From NCBI RefSeq assembly GCF_905171775.1, contig NC_053496.1, positions 181,259,759-181,323,758 of the forward strand: DNA of 64,000 nt, written 5' to 3'. The translations under genes and the position numbers were made by a program. The notes below the pieces were generated by a model. It saw nothing but the letters and a program-made list of their open reading frames with translations. It searched no databases and had not been told where the DNA came from. This DNA comes from Rana temporaria. Taxonomy: Eukaryota; Chordata; Amphibia; Anura; Ranidae. Within the stretch, counting starts at the first letter, position 1, and each line of letters starts with the position of its first letter. Below, one piece after another: positions 39,141 to 50,589 of the stretch.

Positions 39141-39349
39141 CCTCCTGCTTGAGACAGTAAAATCTGCAGCTTATGTTGTTTTTCCGTACTTTGACAGCTG
39201 CTTCTTGATGTTCTTCGATTTATTTTGTCTATAAAACACCTGAGGTGAAATCTAAACAAACATGTAAAAATTTTATGAAAAGAACTTGACTGTGTTCATA
39301 AATAGGTGAAATTACAAAAACGAAAATTAAAACAGAACATTATGTTAAA

Positions 39350-40440
39350 AAAACTATATTCTATAACCCTTTCTCCAAGCAAAAATGTACAGGAGTGGAG
39401 TGCGGAGGGCATGAGAGTGGGCAGTATGTACAGGAGAGGAGTGTGGAGGGTAGGATAGTGGGCTGTATGTACAGGAGAAGAGTGTGGAGGGTATGACAGT
39501 GAGCGGCATGTACAGGAGAGGAATGAGCAATTTCTGCCTCTCAGATAAGTTCCCACTGACACCATTGATCTTCTTGGCTATTTGTAAGGGTAGACTTCCT
39601 CCCAATGACCACAAGTGTAAGAAATATTCTTCCTCAACCAGGATTCAATGGCACCATTGGGTTTCTCCAAAGGTTGCAAGGGGTTCCTCCAGAGGTTCCT
39701 ACGGGTTTCTTGAGGAATGAGCAATTTCTGACTCTCAGATAAGTTCCCACTGACACCATTGATCTCCTTGGCTATTTGTAAGGGGGGACTTCTTCCCAAT
39801 GACCACAAGTGTAAGAAACATTCTTCCTCAACCAGGATTCAATGGAACCATTGGGTTCCTCCAAAGGTTCCTACAGGTTCCTTGAGGAATGAGCAATTTC
39901 TGCCTCTCAGATAAGTTCCCACTGACACCATTGATCTTCTTGGCTATTTGTAAGGGTAGACTTCCTCCCAATGACCACAAGTGTAAGAAATATTCTTCCT
40001 CAACCAGGATTCAATGGCACCATTGGGTTTATCCAAAGGTTGCAAGGGGTTCCTCCAGAGGTTCCTACGGGTTTCTTGAGGAATGAGCAATTTCTGACTC
40101 TCAGATAAGTTCCCACTGACACCATTGATCTCCTTGGCTATTTGTAAGGGGGGACTTCTTCCCAATGACCACAAGTGTAAGAAACATTCTTCCTCAACCA
40201 GGATTCAATGGAACCATTGGGTTCCTCCAAAGGTTCCTACAGGTTCCTTGAGGAATGAGCAATTTCTGTCTCTCAGATAAGTTCCTATTGACACCATTGT
40301 TTGTTTAGCTATCTGCAAAGGGGTAATTCTTCCCAATGACCATACGTGTAAGGAGCATTCTTCCCACTGACCATCACACTGATTTATCATAAGTTGTATT
40401 CATTTTTAGCAGGGGTTCCTCTTTGTTGAAAAGATTGAGA
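39350..40440. repeat. Tandem array of hAT-derived units, about 180 bp
   Basis: CAGATAAGTTCCCACTGACA recurs at about 39541, 39738, 39908 and 40105, with a diverged fifth copy near 40275. Units alternate in pairs (about 366 bp), so the last doubling involved two units. A short 45-bp repeat with TGTACAGGAG lies at 39385-39520. Confidence 0.82.
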
Positions 40441-40559
40441 AAGGCTGTCCTAGAACATCATCAGTTTCCACAAATGTGTCTGAACCTTCTGGACTCTACG
40501 TCTCAATATAAAAAACCTAAATGGATTAACCTGCGCAAAAACCAATCACCAATCTAAGA

Positions 40560-40915
40560 ATTTTGGTCATTTGTAAAAAGAAAAAAAAATTGACTAGAAT
40601 GTTGTAAAGGGTCGAGTTTTATTGTTTATTTTACACAATTTTGCAGAATTTGAATGAACAATTATCACACAATACCACGAAGCTTGAATTTAAATTAAAT
40701 CTTGTAAAAGTAATAAATATATCAAAACTATTAATAAATATACAGTACATTGATGGACCAACAAGTAACAATGACGTACAACAACTAAGAGGACCCTATA
40801 TAAAGAGTTGTCTATGCATTCCCATGTATTTGTTCTATGGAGTCATATATGAGTGTGGGATCGTGTCAGCACTGTTTGTTTAGAGGACCATATTACTATA
40901 ACGTAATCCCTGTTA
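40560..40915 (-). terminator. Distal 3' UTR block and poly(A) signal, gene 4
   Basis: Minus-strand AATAAA at 40625-40630 in the conserved block; CCCTATATAAAGAG and GGACCAACAAG lie on the plus strand. Confidence 0.5.
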
Positions 40916-40969
40916 ACATACACTATATTACCAAAAGTATTGCGACGCCTGCCTTTACACACACACGGG

Positions 40970-41690
40970 GCCGGATTCAGAAACGAGATACGACGGCGTA
41001 TCTCCTGATACGCCGTCGTATCTCTGAGTCCGGCCGTCGTATCTATGCGCCTGATTCATAGAATCAGGTTACGCATAGATATCCCTAAGATCCGACAGGT
41101 GTAAGTGACTTACACCGTCGGATCTTAGGCTGCAATTCCAGGCCGGCCGCTAGGTGGCGCTTCGGTATTATTACGTGAGGAATATGCAAATGCGGATTTA
41201 CGCCGATTCAGAAACGAACGACCGGCCGGCGCTTTTTTTTTACGTTGTTTGCGTTCGGCTTTTTCCGGCGTATAGTTACCCCTGCTATATGAGGGGTAGC
41301 TAATGTTAATTATGGCCGTCGTTCCCGCGCTGAGTTTTGAAATTTTTACGTAGTTTGCGTAAGTCGTTAGCGAATACGGCTGGACGGAATTTACGTTCAC
41401 GACGAAAGCATGATGATTTGCCGACATCATTTGGAGCATGCGCACTGGGATTCATTCGCGGCCAGCGCATGCGCAGTTTGTTCGGCGCGGGGACGCGCGT
41501 CATTTAAATGATACACGCCCCCTACCCGCCAAATTTGAATTCCGCCGAGTGGATTTACGCTACGCCGCCGCAACTTTACAGGCAAGTGCTTTGTGAATAC
41601 AGCACTTGCCTGAAAAATTTGTGGCGGCGTAACGTAAATGAGTTACGTTACGCCAGCAGAAGATCTGCTGATCTTTCTGAATTTGGCCCA
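40970..41690. mobile_element. MITE nested in Tc1
   Basis: Inverted ends GGGGCCGGATTCAGAAA and TTTCTGAATTTGGCCC; interior palindromes GATACGACGGCGTATC and GGCAAGTGCTTTGTG. Target duplication not clear; class probably Harbinger-like. Confidence 0.65.
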
Positions 41691-41871
41691 TGAACTTTAA
41701 TGGCATCCCAATCTTAGTCCGTAGGGTTCAATATTGAGTTGGCCCCGCCCTTTGTACCTATAACAGCTTCAACTCTTCTGGGAAGGCCGTCCACAAGGTT
41801 TAGGAGTGTATCTATGGGAATGTTTGACCATTCTTCCAGAAGAGCATTTGTGAGGTCAGTCTGCGCTCTAA

Positions 41872-42304
41872 AGCCTCGTACACACGATCGGATTTTCCGA
41901 CAACAAATGTGTGATGGCAGGGTTTTGTCGGATAATCCGACCATTTGTATACTCCATCGGACAATTGTTGTCGGATTTTCCAACAACAAATGTTTTATAG
42001 CATGCTTTAAAACTGTCCGAAAACAAATGTGTGATGTCGAATTATCCGAATTGTTTGTACACAAGTCCGTCGGAAAAAAATCCAAAGTAACAAACACGCA
42101 TGCTCTGAACCAATGCTAACCATAGCACAACAGTAGCAGAAGTTGCCCAAAGGGTGGCGCTAAAGAGCTGAAAAAACACATAGTTTTGTGTATGTTGGCT
42201 GAAAAAGTTCTGCCGTCTGTATGTATACCAAGTTCACGGTCAACACCCTTCGCACAAAATTCCACGGATTTGTCCGATGGAAATCCAATCGTGTTTATGA
42301 GGCT
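41872..42304. mobile_element. Harbinger-like MITE nested in Tc1
   Basis: Ends AGCCTCGTACACACGATCGG and CAATCGTGTTTATGAGGCT, inverted. The interior has CGACAACAAATGTGTGATG repeats facing one another. It closely resembles the element at 12911-13324. Confidence 0.72.
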
Positions 42305-43617
42305 TGATTAATCCCAAAGGTGTTCTATAGGGTCTGGTGCGCAGTCATGCTGGAACAGGAAGGGGCCATCCCCAAACTGTTCCCACAAAGTTGGGAGCAT
42401 GAAATTGTCCAAAATTTCACTTTTTTGCAATAAAAGAAAATTACATAATCAAAAGATCACTGTCCAAAATGTCTTGGTATGCTGACTCCTTAACTTCACT
42501 GGAACGAAGGAGACAAGCCCAACTCCTGAAAAACAACCCCACACCATAATCCTCCCTCCACCAAATGATTTGGACCAGTGCACAAAACAAGGTCCATAAA
42601 GACATGAATGAGCGAGTTTGGGGTGGAGGAACTTGACTGACCTTCAAAGAGATCTGACCTCAACCCGATAGAATACCGTTGAGATAAATTAGAGTGGAGA
42701 CTGCTAGCCAGGCCTTCTCATCCAACATCAGTTGCCTGACCTCACAAATGCGCTTCTGGAAGAATGGTCAAACATTCCCACGCTCGGTTTTCTCGGCCAG
42801 AAACAGCAAGAAAACTGCTGGCCGAGCTTTCTTGCAGAGTAAACTGTGCGTGTGTACGAGGCTTTGAGGTTTCTCATTGAGAAAACTGCCCAGAATCTAG
42901 ACGAGAAAAATTGAGAACCTGCTCTCTATTTTCTCGCCGTGATTCCCGAGAAACCTGAGCTCGAAATGACTTTGATGCATGCGTGGTAGCTTCCAAGGCA
43001 AAGGTAGGGCGAAGCAAGATGGCGGCGATGGCATCGAATGTGACGAGCGCAAGCTCGTCTTAGTCAATGACGTCACTGTGTCATCGACTACGGCGGTTCT
43101 TTTGAATCGTACGCGTGTACACTCGGCCGGCAAGAAAACCAATGGTTGTGTTGTTGATAATAATGGTGAAGTCATGGGGGGGGGGGGGGGGGAGGGAGGA
43201 AATATAACAAGCTCAGTTTTAGAAAGTTTGAGTTTTAGGAAGTGGTGTGACATCCATACTGATATGTCATTCAGTAAGTTTGAGATCCGTGAGGAGATCG
43301 AGGGGGTGAGTTGAGAAAAGGAGAGCTATATCTGTGTGTCGTCGGCATAGAGGTGGTATTGGAAGCCATGAGAGGTTATCAACTGGTCTAGGGAAGAGGT
43401 ATAGAGTGAGAATAGGAGGGGCCCAAGGACGGTGCCTTGGGGTACCCCAACAGAAAAAGGAAGAGGAGCGGAGGAGACAAAGTTGTAAGTGCCACTGAAA
43501 GTGCGCTGAGATAGGTAGGAGGGAGGAGAACCACTAGGATGCCATTAAAGTTCATGTGCATGTAAAGGCAGGCGTGCCAATACTTTTGGTAATATAGTGT
43601 ATAAAGGGTAGAAGAGA

Positions 43618-44080
43618 CCATCAGAGAATGGCCAGAGAAGACGTTCAGAGGATGGCCAGAGAAGACCTTCAGAGGATGACCAGAGAAGACCTTCAGAGGA
43701 TGACCAGAGACGACCTTTAGAGGATGACCAGAGAAGACCTACAGAGGATGACCAGAGAAGACCTTCAGAGGATGACCAGAGAAGACCTTCAGAGGATGAC
43801 CAGAGAAGACCTTCAGAGGATGACCAGAGAAGACCTTCAGAGGATGACCAGAGAAGACCTTCAGAGGATGACTAGAGGAGACCTTTAGAGGATGGGGAAT
43901 AGATGATCCGCCCTCTGGTTGTTGCTCTTTAAAAAATCTTTGTTTTTATTAACAAGCCACAGTGAACAAACGCAAATGAGAACAGTTGACGTGTTTCAGA
44001 CTATAAGGCCTTAGTCATAACCCAATGACCAGAGAAGACCTTCAGAGGATGACCAGAGGACGACATCAGAGGATGTTGTT
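43618..44080. repeat. 24-bp minisatellite
   Basis: About eleven tandem units of GATGACCAGAGAAGACCTT plus CAGAG, split by a SINE-like piece at about 43905-44020 (TTGACGTGTTTCAGAC) and then resuming for two units. Confidence 0.88.
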
Positions 44081-44089
44081 ACAGAAATT

Positions 44090-44363
44090 CTAAGCAATGA
44101 TTGATGTGATGTTCGGTATGATCAGGGGGTTTTCTTACCCAACCCAAAATGAGAAGATTGCCAGTACCAGGTTCCTGAAACCAAGCCGCCTTCGGACGGC
44201 GAGGGGGAATTTTCCATTACAGGTCGTCACGTCTCAAGAGCTTTCAATATTTCACCTAAAGTTGATATTCCTATCCACCTCCCTCCCTTGGAGAATCTGA
44301 GGCCTATGTCTCGGTGTTCGAATCTTGTGAGCTCCCGCAAATCTAACCCTGGTATGTACATTA
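44090..44363 (-). other. Proximal 3' UTR, gene 4
   Basis: Contains the module shared with 25090-29205 in reduced form (CCTATCCACCTCCCTCCC, then TCTGAGGCC). No AATAAA seen in this part. Confidence 0.5.
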
Positions 44364-45850
44364 CTAATGAGGACGCTTACCAGTGTGACTTTTCTGGTGT
44401 ATAACAAGCCCAGCTCTTTGAATGAAACTTTTCCCGCACTCCGAACATGAATAAGGACGCTCACCCGTGTGACGTCTATGGTGCTCAACGAGGTTTACTT
44501 TGTGAATGAAACATTTCCCGCACACCGAACACGAATAAGGACGCTCACCTGTGTGACTCCTCTGGTGTGTAAGAAGTGTCTTTTTCAGAATGAAACGTTT
44601 CCCGCACACTGAGCACGGATAAGGACGCTCGCCCGTGTGACTTCTCTGGTGGTTAATAAGATCTCCTTTGACAGTGAAAGAATTCCCGCACTCCGAACAT
44701 GGAAACGGACGCTCGCCCGTGTGACTTCTCAGGTGCTTAGTAAGATTCCCTTTTTGGCTAAAGCGTTTCCCGCACTCTGGACACGGGAAAGGACGCTCAC
44801 CTGTATGAATTCTCTGGTGCGCTACAAGTCCACCTTTGTGAAGGAAACATTTGCCGCACTCGGAACATGAATAAGGAAGGTCACCAGTGTGATTTTTCTG
44901 GTGTAGAAAAAGGCCTCCTTTATCAGCGAAACTCTTCCCGCACATTGAACATGGATATGGACGCTCGCCCGTGTGTTTCCTCTCATGCAACAGGAGGTTT
45001 CCTTTCTGAGCGAAACGCTTCCCGCACGTGGAACACGAAAAAGGACGCTCACCGGTGTGACTTCTCTCGTGTCTATCAAGGCCAGTTTTCTGAGTAAAGC
45101 TTTTCCCACACTCTGAGCATGAAAAAGGACGCTCACCCGTGTGATGTCTCTGGTGTCTAAGAAGGTTGCTTTTCAAAGCGAAACACTTCCCGCACACCGA
45201 ACAGGAAAAGGGGCGCTCACCCGTGTGACTTCTCTCGTGTCCGTGAAGATTTTTTTTATCGGTGAAACATTTCCCGCACTGTCCACATGTGAAAGGACGC
45301 TCACCCTTGTGACGCCTCTGGTGTCTAACAAGGTATCTTTTCTCAGTGAAGCTTTTACCGCATTCTGAGCATGAGAATGGACTTTCACTCTTGTGACTTT
45401 TCTGGTGTCTAATAAGGTATCTTTTCTCAGTGAAACTTCTACTGCACTCCGAGCACGAGAAAGGACGCTCGCTTTTGTGACTCCTCTGGTGTATAAGAAG
45501 GTCTTTGTTTTTAGTGAAAGATTTCCCGCACACTGAACAGGACAACGAACGCTCTTCTGTGTGAACTCCTTCATTACTTATGGATGTCTTGGAATTAGAT
45601 GGACCTCTTGACCTAACATTTCTAGGAGTCTCTAGCTGTATTTCTGGAGGAATAGTTTGTGATTGGTCAGAGGATTCCTCGGGATTAGAGACATCTATTG
45701 ACTGATCTAAATGGTGAGGTCTTTGATGTCTATTATCAGTAATGGGATTTACTTCTGGAGAAGGCTCTGTGAGGCCATTATCTTCTACAGTATAACTCGG
45801 AGGTAAAGTAAGTCCTTCAGAGGTATTCCTGTTCTGTGCAGAGAGGTCAT
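44364..45850 (-). CDS. Terminal exon of gene 4: linker plus 14 C2H2 fingers
   Basis: Acceptor TACTTTTCAACAG just above 45850; phase 1. The linker reads DLSAQNRNTSEGLTLPPSY, then EDNGLTEPSPEVNPIT. The frame is open far upstream of the fingers, so the real exon is longer than the TTG/ATG-bounded frame. Contact residues of the 14 fingers are: KKDI, ERYR, ERYR, DKNG, LSNR, QTGR, QGNL, DGGL, HGGA, QGNK, VGDN, LKTT, HVNE, QAGI. Fingers 2 and 3 share the same helix (TEKRYL). The protein ends SHTGKRPH. Confidence 0.93.
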
Positions 45851-48800
45851 CTGTTGAAAAGTAATTTATAAAAACATGTTAAAAATATTTTTTTTCCTAC
45901 ATTTAGGAGTCATATACTGTATGTTGGCACCTCAGGTCTAAGAAACATACTGTAGAACAGAGATGGACCATATGGTGTACAACATCTCCACCTCATTTCT
46001 TGGGAACAGACAGGGCATGAAACATTACTGCAGATTCATTACAATTATATTGAGGAATGGAGATGGGACCTTTCATATGGTGTACAGAAGCTCCTCCTCA
46101 TTTGTTGGGAACATGACGTTATATTGAGGAACGGAGATGGACCCTTTATATGGAACATTTAGCTGTGGAGTAGATACATCGATGATGTTGTTATGGTCAT
46201 CCTCTAAGTCTCCTCAATTGTTTTCCTTACTGAACGCATTTGTTGGAAACATGACATTATATTGGGGAATGGAGATGGACCTTTCATATGGTGTACAGTG
46301 TCTCCTCCTCATTTGTTGGGAACATGACGTTATATTGAGGAATGGAGGTGGACCTTTCATATTGTGTACAGTATCTCCTCCTCATTTGTTGGGAACATGA
46401 CATTATATTGAGGAATGGAGATGGACCTTTCATATGGTGTACAGTATCTCCTCCTCATTTGTTGGGAACATGACGTTATATTGAGGAATGGAGATGGACC
46501 TTTCATATGGTGTACAGTATCTCCTCCTCATTTGTTGGGAACATTTAGGATTTATTACAAATAATAGATTGCACTTACAAGAAGCGAAGATAAAAAACAT
46601 CCATAAAAGATTTACCGGCTGGCTTGCAGACACCCGTCCGCTCACAAGGTACACCGCAATGACGTCAGCACATCAACCTCCCAACGTACGTTTCGTCACA
46701 GAATGACGTCTCCTCGTCATTTGTTGGGAAGATGACGTTATATTGAGGAATGGAGATGGATCTTTCATATGGTGTACAGTATCTCCTCCTCATTTGTTGG
46801 GAACATGACGTTATATTGAGGAATGGAGATAGACCTTTCATATGGTGTACAGTATCTCCTCCTCATTTGTTGGGAACATGACATTATATTGAGGAATGGA
46901 GATAGACCTTTCATATGGTGTACAGTGTCTCAACGTTATCTGTTCGTAACAATGTAACACTGCAGAATGAAGATGGAATTTACATACCACATCCAGACCA
47001 TTGAGGTAAACATAAAGAATACTTTTTTCTGATGATAATTGGAAGTTTGTATATTATACAATTGTTGTGGACACTGGGTAGTGGGGTAGGTATATTGATG
47101 ATGTTTTTACATTGTCAGTACTTAAGGGTTATCTATCTTTGTCAAAGTAAAGGATGTGAAGTTTTCCCGTGTTAAACAAGGGCAGCACAGACTGTGTGTG
47201 ATTGAAGGAAAGTGGAACCTAATACAGAGAGGATTATTTCCTGTAAGAGCTGTGAAAATTCGGATTTTTTATTTTTCTGATTTTCTTTTTTTTTTTATCG
47301 GGAATCAATAAATTTATCTGTTGGAAAATTGAGCCAAGCTTTATATGGGGTTTTTGGCCTTACTTTGGGCCAACAGATTTTCTAAGAGCGAAGCTTGCCC
47401 CTAAGGTTTATGACTTACTTATGTCCATATGTAGAGAAGATTCCTCCTGTTTACTTTTCTTTTTCTTTTTCCTTTCAGCCTTTTTCATAGACTTCTGAGC
47501 TCCCTTCACCAATGTCTCTTCTTCCTCTTTAATGTCTTTTTGTTTCACACCCTAAACCCCCAAAAATGATATAATACATTTTCAAAAAGCAACAATAGAG
47601 ATTTACATAAAAGACAGTCATCTCATCCTTTAAATGATTTATGAGCCTCGTCCTCCAGTTATACCTACCTGATGACAGTGAGGGGTGGTGTGACCTTCCG
47701 GTGTGGAATACAGAGGATGAGGACATCTCTCTGGTGGGTTCCCATTACTGGATCCATCTGTAGGAAACACACACACTGACTGAATACATTGTTTCTATGT
47801 GTTGATCAGATGATGGGGGATCTAGGTGAACCCTCCGTACTGCTCTCTCCTTTACAATAAAGTCTCCTCTTACCCGGTGATGTGAGGGGCGGCTGATTGT
47901 CCATCATGAAGTCCTTGTAGAGATCATTGTGTCCTTCTAAATACTCCCACTCCTCCATGGAGAAATAGACAGTGACATCCTGACACCTTATAGTAACCTG
48001 ACACACACAATGATACAGTCACCATCCAGACACATCCCTTGTCTGTTACTGGATAATGTCCCAGAATTCCCGGCACCGCTCACCTCTCCTGTCAGCAGCT
48101 CAGTGATCTTGTTGATGACTTCTAGAATCTTCTTGGCATTGCTAACCTCTGTTGTCAGGCAGTGAGGTGGAGGCACTGTGATGTGTGATGTTCCATGAAG
48201 ACATTTGCTGGGTGTTAACGGATCACCAGATATTTTCTTCATAACTTTACAATCCTGAGAGAGAAAAAGTAACAATTATTGCTACAGACTTCCAAGAATC
48301 CTCCTTAAAATTGTTGTAAACCCTTACAGACCACTTTAACCTACAGGTAAGCCTAGATTAAGGCTTACCTGTAAGTGCAACAAATATCCCCTAAACCTGC
48401 ATGGTTTAGGAGATATTTGCAAAAGAAAGTCACCGATGTCTATGGCGCATGCGCTGTAGATAGCGGCACGCAGGCGCACTGAGTGTAAGTGATGAAATCG
48501 CGAGTGGCGGCACACACGTGCATGCACGGGAGTGACGTCACGTGACTCCGGACAGTCACAGAACCGGAGTTTGCGGCCCCTGGAAGAAGAGGGGTGAAGA
48601 TGGACGCTCACTACTAGCGAGGAAATCAGGGACATCGCAGGCTTCTCCTGCAGGTAAGTGACACATAATGGGCTACTATGAAATGCATAGTAGCCCATTA
48701 TGCTTTACCTTTGCAGGGAAACAAAGAGAAAGTAACACCCATCAAGGTTTACTTCCTCTTTAATGCATAGATGTGGTTTTGGGTTTAGTTACAAAAATAA

Positions 48801-49350
48801 GAGTGATGTCATGTGATCTCCCAGAATCCCCCTCACCTCTCCGATCAGCTCTGTGTTTTATTAATAGAGATAAGAGTAATGTCATGTGACCTCCCAGAAT
48901 CCTCCTCACCTCTCCGGTCAGGTCTGTTTTATTAATAGAGATAAGAGTGATGTCATGTGACCTCCCAGAATCCTCCTCACCTCTCCGGTCAGGTCTGTGT
49001 TTTATTATTAGAGATAAGAGTGATGTCATGTGACCTCCCAGAATCCTCCTCACCTCTCCGGTCAGGTCTGTGTTTTATTAATAGAGATAAGAGCCATGTC
49101 ATGCGACCTCCCAGAATCCTCCTCACCTCTCCGGTCAGGTCTGTGTTTTATTAATAGAGATAAGAGCCATGTCATGCGACCTCCCAGAATCCTCCTCACC
49201 TCTCCGGTCAGGTCTGTGTTTTATTAATAGAGATAAGAGTGATGTCATGTGACCTCCCAGAATCCTCCTCACCTCTCCGGTCAGCAGGTAGATGATCTCC
49301 AGGGTGAGGTTTAATATCCTCTCAGTCATGTGACTTTGGTCTTTACCCAT
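44364..49350 (-). CDS. KRAB-like C2H2 zinc-finger protein, unit 4 (gene model)
   Basis: Join: 49350-49273, 48254-48084, 47997-47874, 47757-47669, 47551-47419, 45850-44364; 2082 nt, 693 aa, one open frame. Order: exon A box, exon B box, KRAB-like A box, shortened P exon, a former acidic exon that has gained a lysine run, then 14 fingers. The lysine run could act as a nuclear-localisation signal (inference). The intron between exons A and B holds a TTAAAG MITE beside the minisatellite. The last intron has the 73-bp repeat array. Predicted nuclear DNA-binding regulator. Confidence 0.81.
46040..46930. repeat. Intronic 73-bp repeat array, gene 4
   Basis: About ten copies of the TTGTTGGGAACATGACGTTA / GACCTTTCATATGGTG unit. 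The array is interrupted at about 46160-46240 and 46545-46715 by unrelated sequence, the latter with GACACCCGTCCGCTCAC. Confidence 0.9.
46930..47400. other. Intron sequence, nothing recognised
   Basis: AT-rich, with no frame or transposon end that I can support. Confidence 0.35.
47419..47551 (-). CDS. Gene 4 former acidic exon with lysine run
   Basis: 133 bp, phase 0 to 1; acceptor TTTAG, donor A|GTAAGT. It encodes GVKQKDIKEEEETLVKG, then QKSMKKAERKKKKKSKQEE. The GEGEMIMKIKQ stretch of paralogues has become KKAERKKKKKSK, reversing its charge. IKEE is kept. Confidence 0.86.
47669..47757 (-). CDS. Gene 4 P exon, 9 bp shorter
   Basis: 89 bp, phase 1 to 0. It encodes GSSNGNPPERCPHPLYSTPE, then HTTPHCHQ. 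The SRD residues are lost by an in-frame three-codon deletion. Confidence 0.84.
47874..47997 (-). CDS. Gene 4 KRAB-like A-box exon
   Basis: 124 bp, phase 0 to 1. It encodes VTIRCQDVTVYFSMEEWEYL, then EGHNDLYKDFMMDN. It has K to N and V to F (KDFMM against KDVMM) changes. The V before MM is usually conserved in KRAB A boxes. Confidence 0.9.
48084..48254 (-). CDS. Gene 4 exon B
   Basis: 171 bp (57 codons), phase 0 to 0; acceptor TCTCTCAG. It encodes DCKVMKKISGDPLTPSK, then AKKILEVINKITELLTGE. Confidence 0.85.
48305..48763. mobile_element. TTAAAG-type foldback MITE
   Basis: Left end TTAAAATTGTTGTAAACC, right end AAGGTTTACTTCCTCTTTAA. The interior palindromes are CTACAGGTAAGCCTAGATTA with its complement, and ATAATGGGCTACTATG with its complement near the right end. 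It lies in the A-B intron of gene 4. Confidence 0.7.
48828..49272 (-). repeat. 73-bp donor-copying minisatellite, gene 4
   Basis: Unit starts 48828, 48901, 48972 (71-bp step), 49045, 49118, 49191, 49264. Two neighbouring units share AGAGCCATGTCATGCGACC, a private variant showing local unit duplication. Confidence 0.95.
49273..49350 (-). CDS. Gene 4 exon A coding part
   Basis: ATG at 49350; 26 codons: MGKDQSHMTERILNLTLEII, then YLLTGE; donor GAG|GTGAGG. Confidence 0.84.
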
Positions 49351-49599
49351 CCTCATTGATGTGGCCATTGGATCTGTTCTGCACCCTCCTTTCTGTGGAT
49401 AAATAATACATTGAGAATTATCTGAAGCATAAGTCTTCATAACGTTCGATGTTTTAATAGTGGTAACATTAACTAATAAAGCTGAACTTCCAGGAAAACA
49501 AAAAACCCTTGCAGTGGGGCTCCCCTTTTCGCAGCACCACAAGGGGTAAATGATAATTTAAGGTATCAGTAAAAAGGACATTTCCTCAGATAATACGGC

Positions 49600-50265
49600 T
49601 CTGAATATACAATTGCATAGTAGGCTCTATATTTAGGATGTATCTATTCTATAAACCAGAGGCTCTGGATGGACAGTTGGATAAATGGTTCTATATTTAG
49701 GATGTATCTGGTCTATAAACCAGAGGCTCTGGATGGACATTTGGATAAATGGCTCTATATTTAGGATGTATCTGGTCTATAAACCAGAGGCTCTGGATTG
49801 ACAGTTGGATAAATGGCTCTATATTTAGGATGTATCTATTCTATAAACCAGAGGCTCTGGATGGACAGTTGGATAAATGGTTCTATATTTAGGATGTATC
49901 CAGTCTATAAACCAGAGGCTCTGGATGGACAGTTGGATAAATGGCTCTATATTTAGGATGTATCTGGTCTATAAACCAGAGGCTCTGGATGGACAGTTGG
50001 ATACATAGTTATATATTTAGGATGAATCTGATCTATAAACCAGAGGCTCTGGATGGAAAGTTGGATACATGGCTCTATATTTAGGATGTATCTGTTTTAT
50101 AAACCAGAGGCTCAGGATGTATCTGGTCTATAAACCAGAGGCTCTGGATGGACAGTTGGATAAATGGCTCTATATTTAGGATGTATCTGGTCTATAAATC
50201 AGAGGCTCTGGATTGACAGTTGGATAAATGGCTCTATATTTAGGATGTATCTGGTCTATTACAAT
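49600..50265. repeat. 64-bp minisatellite, intron 1 of gene 4 (longest)
   Basis: About ten copies of the CCAGAGGCTCTGG / TTGGATAAATGG / CTATATTTAGGATGTAT unit, one of them deleted near 50105. Confidence 0.93.
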
Positions 50266-50309
50266 ATAAACATTGCTATACAGTATATACACATAAAATA
50301 TCTTATTAC

Positions 50310-50470
50310 CTCCTCTGCTGCCAGTCTCAGTAATGTCTCCTTTCTACTTCCTCCCGACTCACCTTTCACCCGGAACTTCCTGTCTGTTTTTTCATTACTT
50401 CCTGTTTTTACCTCAGATCATTTCCTTTCTCTGCGTTCCATTGACAATACATAGAATCGCCTGTTGTAGA
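50310..50470 (-). promoter_or_regulatory. Gene 4 non-coding first exon and promoter
   Basis: Donor GCAGAGGAG|GTAATAAG at 50309/50310. GGAAGT cores at about 50373 and 50397 (minus strand) and a weaker GGAAAT at about 50418. Homologous to the other first exons. Confidence 0.64.
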
Positions 50471-50589
50471 GAATATAAAATCTGTAGCCTAACACATTCT
50501 TCGTTCTTTTGTCTATTACACTCTGGGAAAATAAAAAACAATGTAACATATAAAAAAATTATTTATTAAATTATTAAGAATTTAGCAAA

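Larger units (their letters stand above)
40919..43601. mobile_element. Foldback Tc1/mariner-type element with nested insertions
   Basis: Inverted ends TACACTATATTACCAAAAG and TTGGTAATATAGTGTA with TA at each side. Both arms carry the transposase 3' end: the left on the minus strand (about 41860-41715, DLTNALLEEWSNIP and LPRRVEAVI), the right on the plus strand near 42735-42780. Nested MITEs lie at about 40970-41690, 41872-42304 and 42780-43130. No functional transposase. Confidence 0.82.
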
